Shown here piece by piece: positions 17,801-23,820 of a stretch of 23,855 nt of DNA (within the stretch, counting starts at the first letter, position 1; each line of letters starts with the position of its first letter). The translations under genes were made by a program, and so were the position numbers. The notes beneath the pieces were generated by a model. That model made no database searches, had not been told where the DNA came from, and worked only from the letters and a program-made list of their open reading frames with translations. This DNA comes from a virus, in the IMG/VR virus record IMGVR_UViG_3300046468_001700, positions 1 to 23,855 of that record; one strand, 5' to 3'.

Positions 17801-20177
17801 TATGTTGGGCTGCGGCCTGTGACGTCTCGAAGGTGTTATATACATTGGAGAAACCAGCCGCATCAATCTTACCAGTTCTACCCATCTCTGTTGCTTTATC
17901 GGCCGACAGATTAAACGGAACATTAGAAACATCCAGATTTCGTGTGGATGTGTACTCATACGCACCCCCTAGAAGACCAGGACCAAGACCGATTAAACCT
18001 TCCGCAGCAATCGCATTTGTGTCATACGCTTCGCCTGGTTCTTTTGTCCATGCCTGACCAAGAAACTCACCACCCATACCAAGAGTTGCATCAGCTGCAA
18101 CATCAGTTCCAATATTTCTTGCTCTCTGAAAGGCAGTGAAACGAGGGTATGTCTTCTTGGATCTTGCCCAAGCCTTACCATCAATAAGCTTACCGCCCTT
18201 GAACGCATTACCACCATGGTGCAAAGCTGCGTTAAGACGACCAGACATCATACCGGAAGCGGCATCAAACAATGCAATCGGAAGTCCCTTCTTAATAGCT
18301 TTCTCCTTCATCGCATCACGAGTAATTTGATTATTCCAAGCTGCTGCGAATACCTTTGGATTCTTCCAATCAATATTTAACTCCTGCATACCCTGCAATA
18401 TCATGCTGGAGTATTCGATCATTAGTGATGAAACACCCCAGTTAGCACGGGCGGCATACCCTGCACCGGCCAGTGTTCCGCCGGGTACTGGAGTTGCAAA
18501 ACCAATAGCAGCACCGGTGGGGATGGTGTACATACCTGTTCTTACATACGCCGGAAGGAATGATGATAGTGACTCAACAAATAACTCAGGAATCGCTTCA
18601 GTATTATCAAATAATAAATTACTTACTGAATCCCACAGCCCTTTTGATTTGTATTGTTGGAAATTCTTAGCTGCCTGACTTGTAGGAATCTCTCCCAACT
18701 GTTCAGCAGCTTCAATAAATTTTTCAAAGTCCGATTGATCAGCAGCATTGAGGAAAAAATCGTCCGCATATTTGCTCATCTCGTTTACTTTTTGACCACG
18801 ACGAAATGCATTTGCGATTGACTGACCCATGCGAGCAAAGAAGCCTTTCTTTTCAGTCTGCTCTACAATTTCATCGGTCAGTCCATACTCATTCGCAAGC
18901 TGAATGGTCTTGTCAAAATAGATTTTTGCATCGTCTATCTTCTTACGATCAGCGGCTTTTCGGCCTTTAGCAAAATAATCAATCTGTGCTTGCTCGTATG
19001 TGTCGTAAGATGCTCTTACCGCCTGGACAATCTTGGCGACATTTACTCTTTCTTCACCACCAAGCTCATTGATTGCCTGCTCTATAGGTACACCCTTGTA
19101 CTCTTTGATTCCACGATCGCGGAGATCGCTAAGATCAAGAAGATCGACATCATTTCGGCTCATTCCTGTAGGGCGATTGTCCATCAACCCGTTCTGAGAA
19201 AACATGAATCCGCGATCCCGCATCTTTCGCTCCTGCGCCACAAGGCTTCTTCTCTTGCCAAACACTCCTGCGAAGTCACCGTCAGCAGCAGCCTGCATTC
19301 TAGCCTTCTGATCCTGGGAAGATACCGAAAGTTTTCCTGTTTTATAATCAGGTAAATCACCTACACCTCTTCTCGGATCCGTGTTTTCGAGGTTTATAAC
19401 CTGGCCAGACTTGTAGTCAAAAAGTGGATCCTCAAAGCTGTAATTTTCAAGGGTCTCTGCCATCTGCTTACGGCGACTTGACGAAGATCCTGAGCTGGAA
19501 GACTTGTTCTTAAGCTGATCATCCATAGCCATGCGGGTCTGCATAGGTATAGATGTTAAATGATTCCTGAGTTTATCCTGCTCCTGACGGTAGAAATCCA
19601 CCATTTCAGTTTTCTGATCACGCTCAGCTTTAAGTTTACGATATTGATCTCTTAAACCGTTCGGCGCATTCCACTGGCTAAACTGGCTAAGTGACTGGCG
19701 AGCTAATTTCGTATCGTCAGACTCACCGAAAAAACCATCCTTTTGCTGGCTGGTTTTTAGCGTTTTCTCGTACAGTTCATCAAGATTCCTAAAGTAGTCA
19801 TCCTCGTTCTCAAACTCATCTATTGGATTAAGACTTTTAAAGAAAGGCATGAACTTGTTATCCTTAAAATCCTCATACCTTTTCTTTGCTATTGAGGCTG
19901 AGCTGTTAAACGCAGATACATCGCTATTTAAATACTGTAACTGCTTTTTACCCCTATCGTATGAGTCAAGGTACTCGTCTTCAAAAACATTCTGAAAAGC
20001 TGGCTGACCACTTGATTGCGGATCTACTGGCGGTTGAACCTGCTGTTGCTGAGGCATCGGCCCCCCAAACGGTTGGTATTTTTTCTGTACCGGTTTGCTG
20101 GTAAATTGACTTAGGCTGTCTTTTTTTTCGCCTGAGTAATCATCAGCCCCCAGATCTATGTCGTCGAAGAGGGACAT
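8859..20177 (-). CDS. Giant polyvalent phage protein, 3772 aa, with HExxH peptidase-like motif and LPD38-like C-terminus
   Basis: Single uninterrupted frame filling almost half the window. Residues 1-500: disordered, Gln/Pro-rich then coiled-coil, with a Ser-rich linker near 225. About 528-600 and 680-745: hydrophobic Gly/Ala-rich segments (e.g. TGAAIGFATPVPGGTLAGAG) of the kind seen in phage ejection and large polyvalent proteins, likely membrane-active. Residues 882-886: HEGSH, a zincin HExxH motif in the context GVFLHEGSHFARILMG, with a possible third ligand at E952/E953 (AEEWFAH). About 1000-1500: charged helices and an Ala/Lys/Pro linker near 1450. The middle has no recognised fold. About 3160-3770: SLNPAFIIPNFFRD, a hydrophobic helix near 3396 and NKAPIVNRFL near 3660, matching large polyvalent protein associated region 38 (LPD38) of Iyer and colleagues. 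ALGSS(Y/F) occurs at 1366, 2562 and 2697. Known relatives are virion-borne multi-domain proteins ejected into the host. Ejection and self-processing are inference. No RNA polymerase or lysozyme motifs were found. Confidence 0.85.
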   Translation of the reverse strand: MSLFDDIDLGADDYSGEKKDSLSQFTSKPVQKKYQPFGGPMPQQQQVQPPVDPQSSGQPAFQNVFEDEYLDSYDRGKKQLQYLNSDVSAFNSSASIAKKRYEDFKDNKFMPFFKSLNPIDEFENEDDYFRNLDELYEKTLKTSQQKDGFFGESDDTKLARQSLSQFSQWNAPNGLRDQYRKLKAERDQKTEMVDFYRQEQDKLRNHLTSIPMQTRMAMDDQLKNKSSSSGSSSSRRKQMAETLENYSFEDPLFDYKSGQVINLENTDPRRGVGDLPDYKTGKLSVSSQDQKARMQAAADGDFAGVFGKRRSLVAQERKMRDRGFMFSQNGLMDNRPTGMSRNDVDLLDLSDLRDRGIKEYKGVPIEQAINELGGEERVNVAKIVQAVRASYDTYEQAQIDYFAKGRKAADRKKIDDAKIYFDKTIQLANEYGLTDEIVEQTEKKGFFARMGQSIANAFRRGQKVNEMSKYADDFFLNAADQSDFEKFIEAAEQLGEIPTSQAAKNFQQYKSKGLWDSVSNLLFDNTEAIPELFVESLSSFLPAYVRTGMYTIPTGAAIGFATPVPGGTLAGAGYAARANWGVSSLMIEYSSMILQGMQELNIDWKNPKVFAAAWNNQITRDAMKEKAIKKGLPIALFDAASGMMSGRLNAALHHGGNAFKGGKLIDGKAWARSKKTYPRFTAFQRARNIGTDVAADATLGMGGEFLGQAWTKEPGEAYDTNAIAAEGLIGLGPGLLGGAYEYTSTRNLDVSNVPFNLSADKATEMGRTGKIDAAGFSNVYNTFETSQAAAQHIIDQGNFQSEEERQNALNILTDNMARMYASNKEQMENLKIVIADRTPFSDKNQQGSFHHVDNQDVGRDEDNVIFINRKTIPENPLGVFLHEGSHFARILMGVSTKELTDLYAAIGPDEQKNTMAQYDTKNHNQKYSALDEAGQKKIDAAMKNMSSLQQAEEWFAHNFVRVLTGNTADNSVKTELQNFLKNTLHPMVEGFAGSKAQGGKAEQRAMLDARILQFMGYTPRGFKEGLGNNVTFGQFQHERPGMKYRFFEGENKLSQMGDEDGLNAMMREVATVAQTQGLDEAKRLVNMINQIIGEKVLSTDMSLYTKRELRDMVRPLAEAQIGVEDTEATAKIYEGLEGEDAKEAVDKLTTKVPDRGTESVGPDGKIASEDETRTKRVAQQKEEVDKITDSRTSSINIVQNLTTRTSKNDLSKVRKITAANTKALMNEKEFEKSSNSIQENLLQERKDELIARGDKESKKQAEALTKADITHGQIIAEMLQIKELQKFAVLSGARVADDLTEIVSSKEPDAQRVVEAYKQFEQEVEGAAALINGRLVESEERLKYLEDPKRLLSKNAQKRQKTEDSALGSSYVVVKQNGPGKYVYLNPKTRQLADFYPKDPKKLKGKPEKFDKKLGYQLGELKKRVKKSQHQYIKFYEIEDQKAPAKKAPAKAKKKPVQASAFQKGAVAAEIKQLKANIKIMKDMLLAIEPEKQKIDWRDVPHFEYQVKVDGKLRRMTLGELASYNSESGYKIYDRKGTKTKVDDPSNVLWQYTNWRIVPEPGKAEKKEVKTKAQEPKRVGFLVYDTKGNVIPESEVPDAPARKPITVQTKDITRDNKKLTLQIDQNGNGGLYEVSDGAMTKVEDFTDEMIIEHFGKGKDSLVEDMKNGVASEAEGVSIGRPADPAIKQAFNRHIYDKDKKLTWFDGTVEDYLNMLDAARASAGLPQKAMEKPMTNLVKDDAGNERPRKDRVYFQVENGGTTHAAMALFRQHMMDKKQMRETGKRFTRELTNGRMERLRLEETVIYEVAQGSKLEILDDRQFSGYKLQRIMNILERRAVFLQEEIQRLEKENSKESSKADKDFGADRIGPDKFSRQDSITRMKRALANIIFDPFALADMQGEESAGLFPKVHSGKPWTSALTEFLFYQDREDAINKMLDYIESDIKKDAGTSSNRGPQRRFLFDAVDTLGENAINESLIVINSKFVGRRVTYSQIEKERALKEQDKRPLSVSLLTENAARLRELLGQYEALKEEAQAKLDEEIIRKKEVKDFRFLGLESLGDDYEFLVAGEQDQEVISGEGKNRADFKRGAIDEGISTLRMFSEGREKEGTNFVEHTTTFGFSELADPIRAFSIEQRLRKQISSTPPEDMSTPIEMPSRGNKKVKVIRKQGVWRYASNNRALPESAQGKANEAYSRMVLDTISDFDAEAKKGVTSGNDVSVAQFVQHVVEKTNENNGNIVKTMGQLAWEPSSKTERTLASGGKELKQLPGGPAGGILPYIWFKFITAAYQKVGLNPESIAAQLNKETEHKWNFDGKSFFVNGNRVEGTMFTDGVPDPKVMAEMTLPLIKAVADAGRLRISEGVSLDEDKTSKNMASGGNLQQRNMLMHLDDAEGELPEGVFQNTEFDSGKTNREVFSEDSLEKESTSDMPGRAIQNKSIPQSFASANHPIFSKIEKHDAKASDDKKIMPTLFRLETSDNLTLDGVIDAFRNNDIFWKFVQLPKPTKNFEDYAYSQKLKKHGNYKTFRRLILKDETVGQKPKVAGQKSPKQKQFLFEQIDGDSALGSSFNSSFKTIPDTNKLNLLAKSNNIDWSKFEYLPKNAPKNSKELWRLFSKKINDNRAVPPEWYKKVLPDEEFDPEYIEQVGPPASISAYDVNWDELKRWHNEYYKKLKPGIKAKTDNYNARKKIEKGQPDDIALGSSYALSSGMQDRYTRLSLLKSLAERAGFDDETKDKYRKTLENFDFQTAVIDQSAPVKKVVENFLKEIGIEDQNLIDAIDVGGLWHQYYGKGYNTVEQSQIQFVQPIKDAMVKHGVSNEMLGRYLLFRAAPSRNLRLKKMYKEYLKDLDPDSAEYKGLQKMLNERGDSLSGIDTEYAIEQMQEMEKTSAISGFIGDSTNPLQAFYDMNREALQLMQEGGLIRKGDLDEMKAMVLSMSEYDISKHSKAKLKDNYSYAPMQGFEGETETLFDNEQAYEAVGKSSASAGKGWDQPKHVLMQKGAFGRLNNIAPDPNTVFAVAQSQYFNAAIRAHKNTVSQAFGRIYEYMREISYPELNEGESTLPAELQNLDESTKAEIKKQFDKIFEKDSSKIDVKQGYKIEEKKVVVDGEDVPGLKMYRKTIDSSLQNMRNDPLLFVYRKMGEPHMIKFKPGGARIAVSIKNLRYEALPRVLGVFNTITRYLARVFTSLNPAFIIPNFFRDLQSAAIHLSETDKKDVFKGTFQRKRLTGFMKAIFKTEIALAKGEKVPGKFPMDIASAQEILKSGDYAKMYQFAKAAGAKIGYFKHETVPELIEKLRDQKPKSKKGAKKFLKSMVDYVDSANSAVENSIRMSSFWSAIEAGRTPQQAATISRNVTVDFNQKGNLTQSFGSLFVFFGASMNSADRFYRTLKNRTPQERKMLLGSIIAASFGVAMFNRLLDDDDDEEMPDYDTISSYKRDTSLIIPGVNKIPGFEDKTGRDTGAFSIPLALGYNVFWALGQTTADIVANYWTGRGGIGPLDWFSRNATSVMNAFNPIGGATLSGAFVPSFGQPIVDLMANQNFMGSPIRKDDRQFGSEEPAFKMDPKRTQEFWTSTSEAINKFMGGDDNIKGSVGGIFGGNPALAKARGEYQFDMSGSEMEHLVMGYTAGPGQIINYMFGDLVYPLISSKKEYDLDINKAPIVNRFLKTTTYGSATRRAYYNLRDSVLPVKDALADAQKVGPAEAAIIRRKNANVLQWIPQMKYMDGRLSKFRDLKKKIENSKLSHSEKSQRIEDLERKELNMLTATIKKAQALALI

Positions 20178-20187
20178 TACTTAGGTC

Positions 20188-21642
20188 TTAGGAGAAAGGG
20201 TTGTGAATCTCGTCTTCGCCCCGATGCTTACGGAAAGAGTTTATGACATCAAGCTGCTGCCTTTGGGGCATAGCATTAATGTTACGCATCATGGTGTCAG
20301 TTCGGGGGGTAGGTGCAGTAGCAACCGGACCAGTATACTCTCTAGCTCGTGGTCTGAACTCAGTTCCAAAAGGATTGTTATCCGTGAAGCGTTTGCGGTT
20401 TTCGTCATCCTCATTGTCCTGCCTAAGTAGATTATTCAACATAGTCTTTTGATTCTGACCTTGAGGTGCCTGTATGAAACGGCCCTTCGCTGATCCTTCG
20501 TTAAAGCCCATAAAACCTTGGCTGCCGTATCTAGGTATGTATCTAGGGGTCGGTTTTTTAGCTTCTGCGGCGGGAGCGGGAGCCGGAGCCGGAGCCGTAG
20601 CCGGAGCCGGAGCATTATTCTCACGAGTCATGAACTCAGTTTTTGGCATGGCAGGCGTATCCGCTGTTGTCTGCTCCTGAACCATACTAAGATCCTTAGC
20701 CCTATCGTATTGAGGTGGGCGGACTTGAGGTTCAAATTCAGTTTCCTGAGGAATATTATACGGCATGTCAAGACTCTGCCCACCCCCAGCAACAAGATCC
20801 TCTGGCATTTTCCTAGAGGCTACAGAAGCTCCACCCGTTACTCTCGTAAGCTCGCGCTCAAGATCAGCATCGGACATATTATCAAACTCTTCCTGAGTTA
20901 TATATTCCCGGGTTTGCGAAGCAGTAGAGGCTTTTGGTTGAGATTCATCGTAAACACCAGCAATACGTTTTTTAACAAATTTTGCACGCATTTCAGCTTG
21001 AGTTTTATCGTCTAATTCATCGAAAGATTTACCTGAAGATATAGCTCCGTAAGGGCTTCTATTATAAGTTTCACTTAAATCACGCTCTCTCGCGTCCATG
21101 ATTTCCTGAATCCGCTCATTGGCTTTTGATTTCTTATCCTCGCCACGAATCTGACGACGCGCTGAATTAAGAAGATCACCTTGTATATTCTCCTGTATAG
21201 CCTCACCACGATCGCGCTTACCTTCAAAACTACCTATAGCCCTCCCTGTACGAAGCTCATTCATACCTGGAGATGCTAAATTCGGCTCCTCCGTCTGCTC
21301 TGGGCTTTGTCTGGATACAGGTTCATCTAAAGTGGCTTCAGGATTCCTTTTTTGCACATTTTCTTGATACTGCGGGTCATCTAAAAGTTGCTGCATAGAT
21401 CTTCCACCAAGCTCCTTCTCAAGACCTGATATTTTATTTGTAAGACCTTGATTAATACTGCCAGTCCATGCATTGCGGAGCATCGGATTATCTGAATCCT
21501 TAAGATCATCAAACCCAAATATCGAATCTTTATTAGTATTTATCCAATCTTGATCAACTTCTTCAAGTCCGCCTAAAGGTCCACCACCCCTTTTTTGCTT
21601 TCTAGCGTAAAGTTTTCCGTCACGAGGTTCTAGCTTGTACAT
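20188..21642 (-). CDS. Disordered charged protein, 484 aa, unknown function, between terminase and giant protein
   Basis: No family recognised. The N-terminus (MYKLEPRDGKLYARKQKRGG, then DQDWINTNKDSIFGFDDL) looks partly ordered. Residues 60-300 are highly charged, Gln/Glu/Arg/Lys-rich and helix-prone (e.g. RIQEIMDARERDLSETYN). Residues about 344-358 form an Ala-Pro linker (PAPATAPAPAPAPA), followed by PRYIPRYGSQGFMGF and a basic-aromatic C-terminus ending DEIHNPFS. There is no signal peptide, membrane segment or catalytic motif. It ends 10 bases before the giant gene and begins 23 bases after terminase, so all three are probably co-expressed. Its position and low complexity suit a virion-internal, scaffold-like or ejection-partner protein, but a chaperone for the giant protein is equally possible. 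The start ATG at 21642 is the first in frame; no strong ribosome-binding site is seen. Confidence 0.75.
   Translation of the reverse strand: MYKLEPRDGKLYARKQKRGGGPLGGLEEVDQDWINTNKDSIFGFDDLKDSDNPMLRNAWTGSINQGLTNKISGLEKELGGRSMQQLLDDPQYQENVQKRNPEATLDEPVSRQSPEQTEEPNLASPGMNELRTGRAIGSFEGKRDRGEAIQENIQGDLLNSARRQIRGEDKKSKANERIQEIMDARERDLSETYNRSPYGAISSGKSFDELDDKTQAEMRAKFVKKRIAGVYDESQPKASTASQTREYITQEEFDNMSDADLERELTRVTGGASVASRKMPEDLVAGGGQSLDMPYNIPQETEFEPQVRPPQYDRAKDLSMVQEQTTADTPAMPKTEFMTRENNAPAPATAPAPAPAPAAEAKKPTPRYIPRYGSQGFMGFNEGSAKGRFIQAPQGQNQKTMLNNLLRQDNEDDENRKRFTDNNPFGTEFRPRAREYTGPVATAPTPRTDTMMRNINAMPQRQQLDVINSFRKHRGEDEIHNPFS
20569..20613 (-). repeat. GC-rich hexanucleotide tandem repeat encoding an Ala-Pro linker
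   Basis: Near-perfect tandem copies of a six-base unit (ggagcc on the plus strand) within the 484-aa gene, encoding alternating Ala and Pro with one Thr interruption. Alternating Ala-Pro runs form stiff extended linkers. Such a short-period repeat is prone to copy-number change during replication. Confidence 0.85.
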
Positions 21643-21665
21643 ACAGAAAGAGTAGTTGCGGCTAT

Positions 21666-23426
21666 TTAAGGCATCAACCGCTTGTAATTCTTCTTAATAG
21701 AACCTAGAGGCGCCCGCATGAAGCCATCAGGGCACATCATGGATGGATTTTTACGTAACATCCGATTGCTAATCTTTTTCTTCTTGGGACTCTTGAATGT
21801 CGTTGCACTGTCAATGTTATACAATGCAATAGCCGCAGCCAGGACATGATCATCATGATGACCCGGAGCTGCTTCCGGCTTTCCGCGATCATTAATTACA
21901 AAGGTTTTAAACTCTCTTAACACTCCTTCATCCGGGATATCCACATTCTCTTCTATAATTTCCGAAGCCAGATGGTCTATAACGGTCTTTCGTGTGATTT
22001 TATCCGTAGACCACCCAAAACTCTTCTCAACCATGCCCATAGAATCGTTATATTTACGCCTTCTATAAACAGATAGACCCATTTCCAGTAGATACTTTAA
22101 TAATGCCAGCCCAGAATTGTTAACTTCGGGGATTACGAACGCATTTCCATAAAATCTAGCAGCCGCTTCAACCTCATGCGCTAATATGCCAATATCTACG
22201 CGCGAATGGTGCAATGCTACCAATCGGGGAACATGCCAATCGCCATGCCAATCCTCAAAGGGTGCCCTCCAAACCTGCACGGAATGGTAATCAGGATCTG
22301 CAGCCAAGCCCTGGGTCTGTTGATCCTCACCCGTGCATGTATCCGCAGATATTAAATACTTGGAATCATACTCAGGCTCATCATAAATCTTCCACATACC
22401 AGCCCTATCGGGCGTGAATGAAGAGTTTTTGCTGTCACCCTGAACAGCTAAATTCCCAATACGGCATTTCTGACCGCTACACGCTTTGTGCATAGAATCA
22501 ACATTGGCCATATGAAACCTAGGGCGAGATGACATAAGGAAACATTCATCAGGATCCGAAGGATACTCCTGTCGAAACTTACTTAAATCACCGTTGCACT
22601 TGTCCTGGAGGACACGACGACGCCAATTCAATTGCTCATAGTTAACATCAAACCGTTTCATCTCCTGCTTCTCGTCCTCGGTCATCGTATCAATGAAGTC
22701 CTGCTTCATATCATCGTTCGCAAACGGTACTACGGAGTCCTCAAATTCAAACCAGGCGGCGAATATCTTGGCCCATTCATTGTCCTGAACCCATGTCCTA
22801 TAGAACCAGCCATTCGGACCGTTCGGTGTGGAATCAGCCACAACCAGGGATACCGCATCCCCATCATATAAAGACTGCAAATAACCCAAAGCAGGGTCAC
22901 GCTCGCCCTGCATAGGCCAGAACGCAACCTCCGTCATGTTACCAACCTGGATTGTTCCGCTTCTTCCCGCGTTTTTGGAACCCGCAGTTTCCTTTCCGTA
23001 TTGGCTTCTTGTTTTTAGCTTTATCAGATCCGCGAGATTGCCACCGTCCTCCAGGTTTATTCCTGTACCGTCCCACGGAAAATGATCGTTTTCCGCGTAT
23101 CTTCGATATATCTCGAACACTTTGTCCGATGTACCGCTTATGTCCCCCATCAGACTCCCGCTTAAGTTCTCGTACTTTCTCATATGATGATATGTCAGGG
23201 CTTGAGCGCATGTGCTCGCTCCCTTCTGACGAGGTTTCAGAATGATCATTTTGCATGGGAGACTTTCAATTTGGCATTTTCTGTAATGGGCGAACATACG
23301 CCTCTGAAGCGTATTGGCTTTTGGTTTGATATCTTTACCACGCTTATCTTTAATTACCGCAAATGTTGAAAACCAGACCTCCGGATCAATGCGGATGAGG
23401 TCTGCCAGCTGCTCAGGATCACTCAC
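21666..23426 (-). CDS. terL: Terminase large subunit (DNA packaging ATPase and nuclease)
   Basis: 586-aa motor that drives DNA into the procapsid through the portal and cuts the concatemer. ATPase part: Walker A-like KPRQKGAST (64-72); Walker B with catalytic acid in MTEVAFW (Glu166); coupling-type motif VADSTPNG (196-203). Linker region: RQEYPSDPDECF (285-296), a common terminase signature. RNase H-like nuclease: Asp362 in LISADTCTGE, Glu434 in PEVNNSG, and Asp525/Asp526 in HHDDHVLAAA. All key acidic residues are present and the length is normal, so it should be active. The start is taken as GTG at 23426: the codon directly follows the TAA of the 96-aa gene, and GGAAG sits 6 bases upstream. 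The next in-frame ATG would remove much of the N-terminal ATPase domain. No obvious small terminase subunit precedes it. Confidence 0.95.
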   Translation of the reverse strand: MSDPEQLADLIRIDPEVWFSTFAVIKDKRGKDIKPKANTLQRRMFAHYRKCQIESLPCKMIILKPRQKGASTCAQALTYHHMRKYENLSGSLMGDISGTSDKVFEIYRRYAENDHFPWDGTGINLEDGGNLADLIKLKTRSQYGKETAGSKNAGRSGTIQVGNMTEVAFWPMQGERDPALGYLQSLYDGDAVSLVVADSTPNGPNGWFYRTWVQDNEWAKIFAAWFEFEDSVVPFANDDMKQDFIDTMTEDEKQEMKRFDVNYEQLNWRRRVLQDKCNGDLSKFRQEYPSDPDECFLMSSRPRFHMANVDSMHKACSGQKCRIGNLAVQGDSKNSSFTPDRAGMWKIYDEPEYDSKYLISADTCTGEDQQTQGLAADPDYHSVQVWRAPFEDWHGDWHVPRLVALHHSRVDIGILAHEVEAAARFYGNAFVIPEVNNSGLALLKYLLEMGLSVYRRRKYNDSMGMVEKSFGWSTDKITRKTVIDHLASEIIEENVDIPDEGVLREFKTFVINDRGKPEAAPGHHDDHVLAAAIALYNIDSATTFKSPKKKKISNRMLRKNPSMMCPDGFMRAPLGSIKKNYKRLMP

Positions 23427-23717
23427 TTAGCACTTCCAACGTCTACGCGCTTGCCGAAGTCTGCTATTGGGGTCTTTAGCTGCCTTTGGAAATTTTTTCA
23501 TCTGACCAGCAGAACGGGAGCAATAAGATTTACGACGCTTGGCCGATTTACTCCCCTTCTTTACTTTGCCGGTCACAGCTCCTTTGAGCTTGGATCCAGG
23601 GTTATCCTTACGATACTTCGCAATACCCTTCTTTGTCATACCAGCACCCTTCTTGGTTGGGCGTTTATGCCCTCCCCCAATCGTGTGCCCTTTCATAGAA
23701 CCCTTCTTACTTGCCAT
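23427..23717 (-). CDS. Small very basic phage protein (DUF6321-like), 96 aa
   Basis: 33 of 96 residues are Lys or Arg and only two are acidic. The N-terminus is Gly/Lys-rich (KKGAGMTKKGIAKYRKDNPG). The C-terminal half has SKSAKRRKSYCSRSAG (56-71, Cys66) and RQARRRWKC (88-96, Cys96). This matches a small family I know from marine podoviruses, with a pattern close to RRKSFCxRMxG followed by ALRxWxC; I recall it as DUF6321, though the number should be checked. It is normally found near terminase and structural genes. The charge suggests binding to DNA or to an acidic virion surface; the two conserved Cys/basic patches hint at a small folded core or metal site. It overlaps the 37-aa gene by 11 bases and is in the same frame as terminase, separated only by one TAA. 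Confidence 0.85.
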   Translation of the reverse strand: MASKKGSMKGHTIGGGHKRPTKKGAGMTKKGIAKYRKDNPGSKLKGAVTGKVKKGSKSAKRRKSYCSRSAGQMKKFPKAAKDPNSRLRQARRRWKC

Positions 23718-23820
23718 AACCTTTACCTTTTTTTACTGCACTTCGAGCAGCAGGCTTTTTTTTTCTGGGCATGTTCTTAATAGGTTTCTTTTTAGCGGAT
23801 ACTTTCTTTCCGTACTTCAT
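23707..23820 (-). CDS. Lysine-rich micro-protein, 37 aa
   Basis: Frame MKYGKKVSAKKKPIKNMPRK and on to KKGKGYGK, with 14 Lys, 2 Arg and no acidic residue. The stop overlaps the start of the 96-aa gene by 11 bases, and the purine-rich leader AGAAAGAGAAAAAAGTA precedes its ATG. Similar composition to the next gene suggests related jobs, such as nucleic-acid binding or packaging in the virion, or an N-terminal half of an ancestral longer basic protein. Too short and biased for a family call. The reading frame is plausible because it fills the space tightly. A stop codon of the upstream frame overlaps its start as TAATG. Confidence 0.65.
   Translation of the reverse strand: MKYGKKVSAKKKPIKNMPRKKKPAARSAVKKGKGYGK

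Noticed and set aside
8859-20177. N4-like virion RNA polymerase in the giant protein
   Set aside because: Size is similar and one DMPGR matches DxxGR, but there is no accompanying polymerase motif (catalytic Lys helix, paired Asp motifs), and the C-terminus is LPD38-like instead.
8859-20177. Transglycosylase or lysozyme domain as in gp16-type ejection proteins
   Set aside because: I saw no catalytic Glu motif followed by the usual GxxGLxQ-type signature in the sequence.
20518-21015. 165-codon plus-strand frame with Arg/Ser repeats
   Set aside because: It lies opposite the 484-aa gene; its repetitive part is simply the complement of the Ala-Pro coding repeat, and no other plus-strand gene exists here.
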